A DNA stretch of 59,295 nt from Hesseltinella vesiculosa (taxonomy: Eukaryota; Mucoromycota; Mucoromycetes; Mucorales; Cunninghamellaceae): contig MCGT01000062.1 of assembly GCA_002104935.1 (NCBI GenBank), positions 1 to 59,295 on the forward strand. The letters run 5' to 3'. A program made the position numbers and the translations under genes. Within the stretch, counting starts at the first letter, position 1. Every line of letters begins with the position of its first letter. The notes beneath the pieces are model-generated. The model was not told the DNA's origin and searched no databases. It saw nothing but the letters and a program-made list of their open reading frames with translations. Below, in pieces: positions 20,706-35,215 of this stretch.

Positions 20706-23440
20706 TTACATGGTGCTGTTGACGATGTCAAAGGCTTGCTTGTAGACATCCAGGAGCTGCTTGCATTTTGTTCGTTCCATGGCCATGGCTTCGTCTTCTT
20801 GCAATAGCTCGTCGAAAAGTTCACGCTTGTACAAGGAGGTGACCAGGCGGTTCTGTACAGATTCTCGAGAGTTGTTGACCAACAGGTGCATTACTGCCTT
20901 GGGCACCATGTCTTGGACGTTTTTTCGCACAATGCCAAAATAGTTAGTGATGAGCGTGCCTGGAAGAGCAGAATCATTAGGACGGTGAGAACATCGTTTT
21001 CCTTTGCCTTGGGTCGCTTCTTACGGATCAGCTGCGTTTCCATTTCTTCTCTATCCGTGGCGGGGTAAGTAGGATCATCCGAGTTGGTGTTGTTGGGTTG
21101 GGGTTGCAGCGACATTTCATCGACTTTTTTCTCCAATTCGGATTCGATCATGCTGCTGACAGAGAGGGTGGGCACGCCATTGGTGGCGGGCATGTCGGGC
21201 ATCAGAGCAGGTCGGTCGGTTTTGCCAGCGCCGCCAAAGAAATAATGCAAAAAGGAGTCATGCTGTGAGTGGTCTTCATCAGTACCATTGGTGAATGAGG
21301 ATGGTTTGTGGGTGAGTTGATTGGCAATCATGCTGTTGATGCTGCCGGTGCTAGGTTGGCGCGAGAGTTTGCGGGGTTTGGCGCTGAGGGCCATTTGCTG
21401 TTTCTTCTTTCTGGCCATTTCCATGTTGGTCATGGCGCCTGCGGCGCCCATGAAGTCCTGGTGATTGGTGTTGATGTAAGCACGTTCAATGGCAATCAGA
21501 CTTTCGACAAAGCTGGATGTGGGGCCCAATCGTTCACGCAATAAATCCGCAACCACCTCGACGAGTTTGCCATGAAGTTTGGGGTATCGCATCAATTCCT
21601 AGTTTCGTAGTGAAAAAAAAAAAGTTGAGTGGAAGTCCAATCTGTGTTTGAAGCAAGTGTACCTTGTCGCCAGCATTATGACAAATCTTCATCAACTCTT
21701 CATACACCAGTTCTACACAGCGTAAACTGGGGGTTTCCAGCAGCTTGATTTGGGGCTTGACTAGCAGGTCAAAGGCAATTTCAGGCACAAATAAAGAAGG
21801 GCGGGGACCTGTGGAGTTGCGGATGGCCGTACGGATATCTTGATTGGTCAAATTGGCACAAGGAGGAATGGCAAGAAGAGCATTGCCATACACATGGTTG
21901 AAGATGTAATAGATTCGAGCTCCACCGCATCTAAGGAGGGGTGAAGAAAACATCAGTGAGGACATTGCCTGGGTGACGAATCTCCCCTTGGACTTACAAT
22001 TCTTTGGTCGACATTTCGCTTGACGTACCATCAATGGCAGCCACAAAATCATTAGCAAACTTGGTCAGCAATCGCAAGATCAAGGAGCCCTAAAAACAGG
22101 ATCGCTGGTTAATGTTGGCCCATTTGTCGCCTGTCATCCTCACGACTTACTCTGTGCATGGTGCCGGTGGTGAGGACAGGGTCGCCATACTGGTTCAATT
22201 CTTGCTGGGTTTGGCTGATGAGGGCGTTCAGCTTGGAACGCAATTCGGGTAACTTGTCCTTGATGTGATGGAAGAGGATTTGGTTCAGTTGCTTAGCCAG
22301 GTACTGGGTGCCGCACTGGTTGGCAATAGACCGATAGGACGGGTGTTGCTTGAAGAATTCGTTTTCGGCCTTGACAGCATCGGGCATGGGTTTGTTGGTC
22401 AAGATGTCTTGTTGACTGCGGTTGACAACGCCAATGAAACCGAGCTTCAATGGATAGGCTCGTCCTGTCAACACATCCAACGCATTTGTTCCGGCATCCA
22501 TCAAATCCAATTTTGACAAGACGCCAATCGTGCGTTTGCCTATAAAAAAGACAAGCCAGGATGGCGTGAGTGACATTCTTACTTTGATATTCAGACAAAC
22601 CTTCAGGGTCGACTTGTCTGGCCAATTTCAAGCTGTCCGAGTTGACCAAGTCAGCGTTGGCAGGGGTCACGGCCAAGATGATGCTAGGAAAAAAAAAGAG
22701 GTGAGGTGGTTTGTCGATGCATTTTGTTGGCGGTCTACCTGTTGGGTTTGGTAATGTAATCCATCACCAGGGTGCGGATTTGTTTCTCGATGTCCGAGGG
22801 TTGGTCACCTACAATACAGGATATAACCATTGTGAGTCTCTTGTGGCATAAAATTTTTGCCATTGTTGGTTTGCCTACCAATGGGGATCTATAAATAATA
22901 CGATAAAGAGACTCAATACCGAAGCAGAATTGCTCATCCTCACGTGCTGTCCGTTTTTTCTGTTCCTGAAACAATTTCACCCAACCGAGGCTATTGCCCC
23001 CATCTTCTCTTGCCTACCTTTGTCAAACCAGGAAGGTCCACCAGGGTCAGGGTCAACACACGAGGGGAATAAATACGGAGATGGATGGGCATACGGGAAA
23101 TGCCTTTGTTGTCACCGGCCAGGCGGCTCGTTTCACGCTCAATTTCTTGTCGAATCTCGGAAAAGTCAAAGAACTTTTTGTCTTTGGTGTGCAAGAATTC
23201 ACCATACTCTGAACCATCCGGTTGGCGCTGGGTGACCAGTTGCAAGATCAAAGGGCGACGTGTGACAATGCCACTGCCACGAGGAAGAAAATCTCTTTGG
23301 ACCAGGCTTTCCAAGACGGACGATTTGCCACTGCTTTGCGATCCAACTACGACAATCTGGGGTAAATCCAAGGTATCATGAGCATTGATAGACGACACCA
23401 CGGTCTGTAACTTGTTAGTAAGTTTGATGAGATCGTCCAT
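20706..23440 (-). CDS. DNM1: Dynamin-related GTPase, Dnm1/Vps1 class
   Basis: Nine exons: 23440-23018, 22888-22879, 22808-22739, 22683-22601, 22539-22151, 22089-21998, 21930-21663, 21598-21025 and 20959-20706, all in phase, 720 residues. The G1 loop is [10 protein letters not shown]2 is in the RDFLPRG/IVTRRP stretch, G3 is DLPGLTK and G4 is KLDLMDAG. The middle domain follows, then an insert with [12 protein letters not shown], and the GTPase effector domain ([20 protein letters not shown] and [14 protein letters not shown]). Such proteins assemble into helices that cut mitochondria and peroxisomes (Dnm1) or vacuoles (Vps1). I favour Dnm1 because of the insert and the C-terminal LYK..LF.ELL pattern, but Vps1 is not excluded. 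Exon 2 is only 10 nt and encodes the IPIG just before GDQP. Confidence 0.93.
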
Positions 23441-23910
23441 GAAACAGCAAGAAGAAAATCAACAGTGGGGATGAGTATAAAAACAAAAAAGGGTATGGGC
23501 GGATATTGGGGTGAAAAAGGGAAGGCAAGAAAAAAAAAAAAAACTGGCCATGGAGGGAAATTGACCGGAGCTTCAAAACCGCACCCGCACCCTGACAACA
23601 AAACGTGTCATAGAAAGGGCACGACCTTCTGGATGTCGAAGACCAAAGAAGATGAAAAAAAAAAAGCCACAAACCATTCCGTTGGATGAACCTTGTCAAG
23701 ACACGGAAGATGTATTCCGTGGCACGGAAGGATGCATGCCATTGCAAGTGTAAAAGACATAAGCCAATCAAAAGCATTTCCACTAAGATTTCGACGCCTG
23801 GGTCAAAAAAAAAAAGCAGGGCTTGTTCGCAGTGCCGTCACAACCCGAAAAAAAAATGAGCCGAGCAAAAAAAAACAACACTTTCTCTTCCATCAATTTT
23901 TTTTTTCAGT
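23441..23910. promoter_or_regulatory. Divergent promoter region, dynamin / COX9
   Basis: 470 bp between two divergent starts, with many A runs (23530-23543, 23657-23666, 23804-23813) and no ORF of note. The sequence TTTTTTTTTTCAG directly before the COX9 ATG could be the end of a 5'-UTR intron. Confidence 0.5.
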
Positions 23911-24078
23911 ATGATTGCTCCCATCACCGGTAAACTCAAGAAGCTCTTCATCAAGGACCTCACCATCTCCTTCGCCCTCGGTGGCGCTGCTGGTGCTATC
24001 TGGTGGAGCGGCTACCACGTCCCCAACGCCAAGCGCCGCGATGCCTTTTACGCCAAGTTGGAAGCTAGCAAGGAATAA
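23911..24078 (+). CDS. COX9: Cytochrome c oxidase subunit VIIa (Cox9-like)
   Basis: A 55-residue single-exon protein that starts MIAPITGKLKKLFIKDLTIS. It has one membrane segment (FALGGAAGAIWWSGYHV) and a charged tail (KRRDAFYAKLEASKE). Length, the IAPITG start, the GG..a..WW.G.H segment and the KR..FYA.L tail match fungal Cox9, the small inner-membrane subunit of complex IV needed for assembly. The codons are strongly biased to C/T-ending forms, as expected for high expression. Confidence 0.88.
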   Translation: MIAPITGKLKKLFIKDLTISFALGGAAGAIWWSGYHVPNAKRRDAFYAKLEASKE

Positions 24079-24549
24079 ATGGTCTCCTCGATAAAAAAAC
24101 CTTTTTCTCGACATCAACGACTTGCATCCAATACGCCTCTTTTTTTTTATTATCACCCTCCCTCCACCTATTTTCTCACCCATATCAATGAAATTCACCA
24201 ACTCTGTGTCTGTCAAAAGAACGTCTCCCATTTACACCTAGATGATTTTATTGCTCTTTCTGTTTGTTGCACTCTGCAAAAATCTGAAATAATAAAATGA
24301 CAACCCCACCCCTCCTAAAATCAAAAATCATGATTTTTGATTTGCATGAAAGAAAAAATACCCACCACTGACTCGGTTCTGTCCAGCTTTTGAGAATCTC
24401 TTCCACCTATGCATTTTGCTTGGTGGTCGATTGGTTTTTTTTTTAAAAAAAAAAAATGAGTGGGTTTACTGAATCTGTGTATGCTATAATCAAAAGAAAA
24501 GGGGGGGGATGCTAATCTACAAGGTAGTGAGGAATCAGAGCAAATGTGT
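24079..24549. other. Convergent 3' gap, no gene seen
   Basis: Lies between the COX9 and NOB1 stop codons. It is T-rich, with a palindromic AAAAATCATGATTTTT at 24324-24339 that could mark 3' ends on both strands. No coding signal. Confidence 0.45.
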
Positions 24550-26126
24550 TTAGTAGAGAGGGGTTTGCTTCTTCTTTTTGCCAATGCGCTTGCGACTTTG
24601 GTTGGCGTTTCGGCGACCATGGCCAATGGTATCGGTGCCAAACATATTGTTGTTAAGGGTGCGAGGGGTGGTTTGCTTGGAGCCATAGATGGGGATAAAA
24701 TCGGGGTCAAACATGTCGACGAGTTTCTTTTTGGATTGGGTTTCCTTGGCCTTGACGTATTCCCGCTGGTCTTCACGGAGCACAATGTTATTGTGGACAC
24801 GGCCGCCCTTGGGGTTGGGCATGCTAAAGATAGTGCCACGGAGGTTGTATGTGTAATCGTGCTTGAGATGGTACCGGACTTGGCCACTGCTGCTGGTCGA
24901 GCAGGAGACACGGTTCAAGGTGGCACCGCCACATTTGGGACAGAACTTGCGTTCCATGTCGCTGGTCACCGAGAAACAGCCGTGACAACGCAATACCCAG
25001 TTCTTGATCTTGGTGATACGATGGCCACCCGTAGAGACCAAGTTCATATTCATTTGCAATAATACGTTCTAGCGTCATAGTAAAGCTCAGCATCTTTCAC
25101 CGAAAGGTGTCATTTTTCCTTACCTGCATAGCGAAATCGTTGGTCATGCAAGCGACTTCCATGGTATTCATACGTTGATAATCAGCAGGCGTCACGCCCA
25201 AAGCTGCCGCCTTGAATTCGTCGACATTTTCAGGTGTGATCCATTCACCGTCGTCTTCGTCATCCAAAGGTTCTGTCGAAATCACTACATCGTCGATGCC
25301 TTGGGTAAGTTGATCGATGTCGATGGCAGGGGCAGACGATGTAGGGGCCTGTGCAGCAGCTGTCTCTTCCTTGACAGGCGATGCTGAAGGCTGGTCGTCT
25401 TCGGCAGGCTGTTCTTCTTCGGCAGGTCGTTCCTCTGAGGCAGGCTCCTCCTTCAATTCGGGTTGTTGTTTGGCAGAGGCAGGCTGCTTCTTTTTGGGCT
25501 GTTTCTTCTTCTTGCCCTTGAGCACTTCCTTGCGGGCAGAGCCGGCGATTTCCCAGCCATCTTCATCCACTTCGACCGTCTTAATCTTGATTTGTTGCCG
25601 AGGAGGTGGGGCAGATCCCAAAGTGCCGTTGGGTCGTTGCTAAAGAACAAAACAGACGAAAACGGTTGGTGTCTATTCAACGGCAATGCTGTTGCACTGT
25701 TCTCTCATTTTACCTTGATGGGCTCGGTGCGGATATGTTCAATGCCATTTTGACGAGCTTCCAAAGAATACGTCAATGCAATGACCTTGATATCAGGCAT
25801 GGACAGCGAGGCGTAGTCACCTGTCAGCTTGGAGAATTGAATCACTAAGAAAAAAATAAAAAAAACCCAGGGCAAGGTGAGCTTCTTGTGGCTGATGAAA
25901 ACTGGAGAGATCTCATACCGGCTTTGATAGCTTCTTCTGAAGGATCCTCCAACTGGATCTCAAAGGGCAGGCGGGTCAGAAAGTCTCTGGAATGGGCACT
26001 TCGTACTTCGGCAAGGACTTCAGGACAGGTGTAAAAGTGTTGCGCAGAATCTTTCAATGAGATGCCATTGATAATTGCATTTGTATCAATCACTAAATGA
26101 TTGATTCTTGCGGTCGATGTGGCCAT
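24550..26126 (-). CDS. NOB1: NOB1 endonuclease (20S pre-rRNA site D)
   Basis: Four exons: 26126-25919, 25844-25714, 25639-25124 and 25068-24550, giving 457 residues. The PIN domain opens with NHLVIDTNAIINGI (first acidic residue), then TCPEVLAEVRS and the later MPDIKVIALTY acidic site. A Lys/Glu/Pro-rich linker (about residues 130-240) follows, and then the zinc ribbon with CHGC and CPKCGG. The C-terminus is basic (RRNANQSRKRIGKKKKQ), and the LVSTGGHRITKIKNWVLRCH stretch is diagnostic of Nob1. The enzyme cleaves 20S pre-rRNA to mature 18S in late cytoplasmic 40S particles. It is divergent from RAD1 with 168 bp between the starts. Confidence 0.94.
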
Positions 26127-26294
26127 GGTGGGAAAAAAAAAGTTTGTAAAAAAAAAAGAGAGCAGTGAAGAAAAAAAAAAAAAAAAGATAGCCAGCCACT
26201 TGGTCATCTGACCAATCAAGCCCCACACAAAAAAAAAGCACTGCGCCGGCGAGCCTGTTTGTTCCTTTACCATTTATAACATTGCTCATCGGAC
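26127..26294. promoter_or_regulatory. Compact divergent promoter, NOB1 / RAD1
   Basis: 168 bp between the two start codons. It contains A runs at 26132-26140, 26150-26157 and 26171-26186 that could exclude nucleosomes. No TATA box is obvious. Confidence 0.55.
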
Positions 26295-27602
26295 ATGGTG
26301 GACGAAGAGCCCGTCGAAGCATTCTCAGGAACAGTGAAAAGTGTCAAACTACTCATTGGTCTTGTCAAGTCGATTCAATTTAAACAGGTAGGATCGATCT
26401 TGGATCAGAAAAAAGCAGGGAGCTTATTTGTGCTGTCTAGAATGCCACGGTCCATTTTCATGAAGAAGGAATGACATTGACCGTGATGATCCATCATTTG
26501 ATGAAGGCGGTTGTGTTTGTCAAGAGACTCGTGTTCGAACAATACAGGCGCCAAGCCGACGACATTGCACCCTTTGACATCAATCTGCCCACCTTTTTAG
26601 AATGCCTCACCATGATGGGGCCCACGGTTGGTTTGATGGATACCTGCCGGATTGCCTATCAAGGACCTGGTTACCCTCTGAGGCTGATGCATGTACCAGT
26701 GATCGTCCTAGATGCTGGCACCACATGCTCACGCTTTTTTTTTTTTTTTTACAGGCGTGAGGACAGAGAGGCCCATTTATCGATCCAATGCAACATCACA
26801 CCCTTAGAGTCCGACCCAGAAGGCATCGAGTTGATGGTGAATGATTTGGACACGGTGCAGCGTGTGATCATCAAGGCACAATGGCTGCAAGACGCTTTTG
26901 GCGACTTGGATTCCGAGTGCAATAGAGTCAACATGGTCTTTTCGACATCTGATCCGTGCTTGATTCTTTACGGGGATGGGGCCAACGGTGTCACCAGCAA
27001 TGTAAGATAACGTGAAGCGGTAGCATTGATCTTACTTTTATTCCTGTAGACGGAATACCAAGCAGGCTCAGAGGCATTTGTCGGCTTTGAATGTCATGAG
27101 CCAGGAACGTACAGGTAAAAGGATGGTTTGCAAAGAGCCCGAAGCAACGGAGGCAAACCTTGTTTTATGCTCTAGTTACCAGTATACCCATATCAATTCG
27201 TGTCTCAAGGCTTTGGAACAAGCAAGTGAAGTGTCTCTTCGGATCAACACGGAAGGTGTATTGTGCATTTTGGCAAGTCAAGGGCCAAAAACGAAAACAC
27301 AAAAAGGCTCATTTCTTTTTTAATGCAGATCCGCTTGCGCGGGACAGACGATGCCTATTTGGAATACACGGTAAAAAAAAAAAAAAAAAAAGCGTCATCC
27401 TGGGAATGTGAGCCAGAGCGTGTCATCTCATGATTTTTTTTTTTTTTTGAAATGTTGGTTGTACCAAGATCCTTCCCTGTCAATCGACTGGAGCTTAATG
27501 ATACCCACCTTTTTTGGATGCCTGACCAAGTTTATGGAAAATAAAAACACCAGCCAATCCTCTTTTTTTTTATAGTGCACACGTAGCGTGGAAAGTTTAT
27601 AA
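26295..27602 (+). CDS. RAD1: Rad1 subunit of the 9-1-1 checkpoint clamp
   Basis: Seven exons: 26295-26387, 26441-26688, 26755-27001, 27050-27114, 27176-27272, 27329-27370 and 27576-27602, giving 272 residues (human RAD1 has 282). Family features include LKSIQFKQNATVHFHEEGMT-like strands, INLPTFLECLTMMGP, RIAYQGPGYPLRLM, and the C-terminal EVSLRINTEGVLCIL then LRGTDDAYLEYTC pattern. It forms the PCNA-like ring with Hus1 and Rad9 that activates ATR/Mec1 at damaged DNA. Two introns need GC donors to keep the frame: AT|GCATGT at 26689 and TTG|GCAAGT at 27273. The region 26689-26754 is open in frame, so an unspliced form with extra residues could also be read, but the GC splice restores the family sequence. 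S. pombe rad1 / S. cerevisiae RAD17 naming applies. Confidence 0.87.
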
Positions 27603-29359
<1,757 letters not shown>

Positions 29360-30423
29360 TTTCGACCTCTTTCCATATCCATTCCCTCCGTGTACATATC
29401 TTTTTAAAATAAATCCTCGAATGCTTTTGTCTAACCAAGAATAGACAGTTGCAGAGTTTGATTGGGTGACCCTCGTTGGATGACAGGATCTGTTATCCAT
29501 TCCAAGACATCTGACTGGCCTGTCATTCACTCTCATCGTGTGCTCTCCACGAGCAAAATTTGGCAAGTCCCTAGCTCTAAAGAACACCAAAGCTGTGATT
29601 CCATGGATGTGGCTATTTTCATGGGAGCCAGTTTCGCATGGCAATGCATTGGCGTTGAAAAAATCAGGCTAGCCAAATCCTGCGCAGAGGAAGTTCGTGG
29701 CCATGGTGAGAAAGGATGGTCCGTTTGGCGCCTAACTTTGTACAAAATTAGTACAAATAGAAGAGGATTGCTGGGTAAAAGCATCTGTCCTTAGGTAGCA
29801 TGGCGCAGACCCAGGGCTGTGAACAAAGTGAGGTCTCGTCATTTGTTGTGGCATTTTTACATACTTTGACCCCATGTATGAGACAACCCTTGTTGCTTTA
29901 CCTACCATCTTGTCTCCTCATGTTATGATCATGCCCAAAGTTTGGCATTCGTCGGTGGAGGTCGGGTTTTCTACTGATTTTGGGTCAGATCGCCTGGCGG
30001 TGGTGACCAGTCGCCAAACCCTAAAAAAAACAAGGTGCTCTGGAGCACTTTTGCACTGGTAGATCAATGCCAAAATTTTCAGGCAAACAAGTTCGCCTTT
30101 TGTGCAATAATGATGAAAAAATCACGTTGATTAGCAAACGTCAGCCGGCCAACTTGTCGCCAAAGCACTTTTGACCCCTTCATGTCCTCCGCTAAAAGAA
30201 TGAGTGAAATGGTTCACCATCCACTCGAATCCCCCGATCCAATTGGCTCTTTTGTCAGGCTGGTGTCAATTTTGGGCCAATGAAAGCACTAACTTAAAGA
30301 ATTCCGAGCCAATGGCAGCTCGGAGGTGCAGGATAATGCGGCGGCGCGCACCAGCGCTTCCGTTTTGTGTTTTTTCTTTTTTATTTTTTTCAACCTCATT
30401 AATTTTTTTGCGATTTTAGATCC
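29360..30423. other. 1-kb intergenic stretch, no gene seen
   Basis: Short ORFs on both strands have no recognisable family character or splice support. The last 100 bp should hold the RBBP4/MSI1 promoter and a T-rich 5' leader. Confidence 0.45.
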
Positions 30424-32321
<1,898 letters not shown>

Positions 32322-32950
32322 CGACTAAAAAAAATTTTTTGGGTCATGCAGCCAGTGGTTTCTTTAGGAAAAATGGTTAGTGATTTCTCCAGAATGATGC
32401 AGTGATAACAAATTTTGATTGGCAATGGTGGCATCTTAAGAAATAGGAGATTGCTGAGGAATTATTTTTTTTTAGAAAGGAACACGTGGGAAAAGGTGAA
32501 GAGAGCGAAGAAATTTTGGACTGGGTTGATGACATGACGGGCCAATCAGCCGATAAGATAGAATCGCATGATGTTATTGGCTTGAGAAATGATGAGCCTG
32601 TGTGCCAAATAAAGGCTGGTTTGGCATGCACACACAGACAGGGAACCGATTTTTTTACTCACACGCTTTGATTGCAGATTCCCAATAAAAAAAAGGGGGA
32701 AAACGACGGCTCATGTCGTCATTTTCATTGGGCAAGGAAAAAAAAGGGCCACTATAAATATTATGGTCCTCTTTTTTTGTTTCTTCTTTCTTTACTCTTT
32801 TCAGCTTTACTTGCGCTTGCTCCATCGCTTGCCTCATCTCTTTTTTCTCTTAAAAAAAATAATCCTGGTTGGTCTTCACCACTTTGCTCAACTTGCAACA
32901 TCTCCATCCTCCATTGTTTTCTTCACGGATACTCTGCCTCAGTCACAATT
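32322..32950. promoter_or_regulatory. Intergenic, ECL1-like promoter side
   Basis: About 630 bp. A TATAAATATTATGG box lies at 32754-32767, followed by a T-rich leader before the ATG at 32951; this is a plausible TATA promoter. No other gene is seen. Confidence 0.5.
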
Positions 32951-33384
32951 ATGGACGACCATTGGTGCACTAACTGTGATAAAGCCATCAGTGCTTACTC
33001 GGTAAGTTTAGCGCAAGGAGAGGGACGACAGGAAGTGGGCAAGGAGCTGACGTATATTTCTTCTCCCAAAAGAATTCTCTTTACTGTTCAGAAGAATGCT
33101 TACGAGCCGATGCCCTGAGCCACCATCCTTTGCTTGGTTACGACTATGCCGAATTGAAAGATTTCCCTCGATCGTCTTCATCCAATCTGTCCACGTCGCC
33201 CGTCAGCTCTCGATCACCCTCCTTCTCCACCGCTTCTCTGCCCTCTCCTCAAGCCTCCCCGATGGCCCAACCTATGTGGCATAAACAGCTGTCTCCACCA
33301 AGTAGCTTTGTTTTGGATCTGCCCAAACTCGATACCCCTCCTGCATCTCCTGTCAGCAAAAAATCTGCCATGTTCTTCATCTGA
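32951..33384 (+). CDS. Small Ecl1-like zinc-binding protein
   Basis: Two exons, 32951-33001 and 33073-33384, encode 120 residues. The N-terminus has a CTNC pair, then after the intron YCSEECLRAD, i.e. four Cys in the layout C-x2-C...C-x3-C, as in the Ecl1/2/3 family of short zinc proteins. The rest is Ser/Pro-rich and disordered with a conserved-looking LLGYDYAEL near the finger. In fission yeast Ecl1 proteins extend chronological lifespan and respond to sulfur and zinc starvation; carrying that over to this gene is an inference from the finger alone. A TATA-type promoter precedes it. Confidence 0.7.
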
Positions 33385-35215
33385 AAAAAATACCGTGCTG
33401 TTATTGCTACTGAAAAAAAAAATCCCTCCCTCGCTACGGCAACTTCATTGTAAATTTCTCGATCTTTCACTCTCTCATACCATAATCCTTGTTCTTGATT
33501 TGTTTGATTCCCCCCCCCTTCTCTATCTTTTTTTTTTTTATTCTGAACTTCATGATTGTCTCGGACCAAATAAAAAACCACCCACATGCATTGTCAAAAA
33601 AGTGAATGAACGATGGCGTGAGAGAAGGTGGGTTTTCATTGGTCAGCAACTTGGCCTCCTTTTTCCCAATTCTCTTTGTGCACGCCTAAAAAAAGACCTC
33701 GATGTGACGCAAAGTAAAATGGGCGCCTTTGCAAATTCTTGAGTGATTTTTTTTTATAGGGCAAGAGCATGCGTCAAGGGAAGAATAAGGAGACTTTCCA
33801 TCCCTTCTTTTTTTTGGGGGGGCTGCAGACCGGGTGTTTCAGCAACGAAGAAAAAGGCAAGCTGTGTCATACCACAACAGGGTCATGAAGGCTGCCATTG
33901 ACTTTTATTTTATTTTGTCAACTGCCTCGTGACAAGTGACTACCATTCAGACCTGAGTGTCCCGAGGCAGTTGGTTTCAAGTCAATTGAGGTTGAAGCCG
34001 CCTTGCCAATGACGTTTGGGCGCTTGGCACCAGAAACAGCGAGAAAATTGCCAAGGCTCTTTGAGAATGTTGTTTTGTTTCTCTCTTTTTCAATCACACC
34101 CGTGCTATCCAGACAACAGGACCGCCGCCTTTGCTGGGAGGTTAGCCGCATCCCCGCCCCTCTCTCCCGAGATGAGCGATTAAAGCAGATCCATGCAGGC
34201 CAGTTGAAATCACCGAGCTTTTTAATGCAAAAAGGAAAGGCGCGTCATTTTATTATTATTATTATTATTCTGGACCGAGCCATCGCCTTGGAAACCAAGC
34301 AGGTCCCGGTGTCTTTTTATTATTTCTTCTCTGCCAAACAGGACACCTTGCTCCATTTTTTTTTTATTTGTCAGACTGAGCATAAAGATGGCAATGGTAG
34401 CTTGTGGTAATGGAGACCCTGGCCGATGAGTGAAAAAGCTCTCGTTTTCAAACCCAGTCAAAAACGGAACAGTGTCACTTTACTGTACGCTGACGATGCC
34501 TGTTCTGACAGGAGAGAGTTTGAGGAGGTGGGAAGCTTGTGCAACACTGCAAGTACCCCAAGGAACTTTTTTTTTTTTTTTTTTTTTCACTATCCAAAGA
34601 TGGCCACGCAATCCATTTCTTTAAAGCTTTCCTATCTCGGGGGAAGTCGTTGCCAAAAAGAAAAAATCAGCCTTCCGCCTTGTTTTGGGCAAGGCTGGGC
34701 AAAAAAGAGAAAAAAAAAAATTCTCATGAGAAAATCAAAGATGCACAGACCCGTTGTACAAACGACAAAAACGTTGGGTCATTTTACTTTGAACGCTGTT
34801 TGTTCAGCAGGCAGGGTCAAAAATAAAAAAGGGAGGTCATGTGCATGATGAAACGCAAGAAAAAGTGAACCATCAGCTATGTGAATGACGTCAATGCAAA
34901 TGATCTTGTGGACTGGTCTTCGCACAGTGAACATATAGAATGACCTGACCCCACCTGCCTCTCTTGCAGAACCTGCCCATACCAAACTCATGTATCAACA
35001 AACATCGGTGAAGGCCTAGCAGCTGCATGTCTCCTACCAAGAGTAAAGGCGATGAAGATGTTCGTTTATTATTATGTTCGACGAGGGAGTAAAAACTGTA
35101 CAAGGGAAAAGAAAAAAAAAGATACAACAACAAGTTAGAGAGTATATGACAACAAGGATGAATAACTGTGGCAAAAAAAAAAAAAAAAAAAAGGGGAAGC
35201 CTGGATCGTAGGACT
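33385..35215. other. 1.8-kb intergenic region, no gene seen
   Basis: This is one of the longest gaps in the window. It contains an ATT trinucleotide run at about 34250-34268, T runs (34566-34587) and an A run (35174-35191). ORFs here are short, overlap homopolymers and lack family character. The right end is the 3' flank of the minus-strand GPCR gene. A small ncRNA cannot be excluded. Confidence 0.5.

Noticed and set aside
26689..26754. Read-through of a RAD1 intron as coding sequence
   Set aside because: The stretch is open but encodes a run of Phe from a T tract; the GC-AG splice restores the Rad1 family sequence exactly.
33385..35215. Protein genes from the several short ORFs
   Set aside because: None shows family motifs, splice logic or codon bias; most run through homopolymers.
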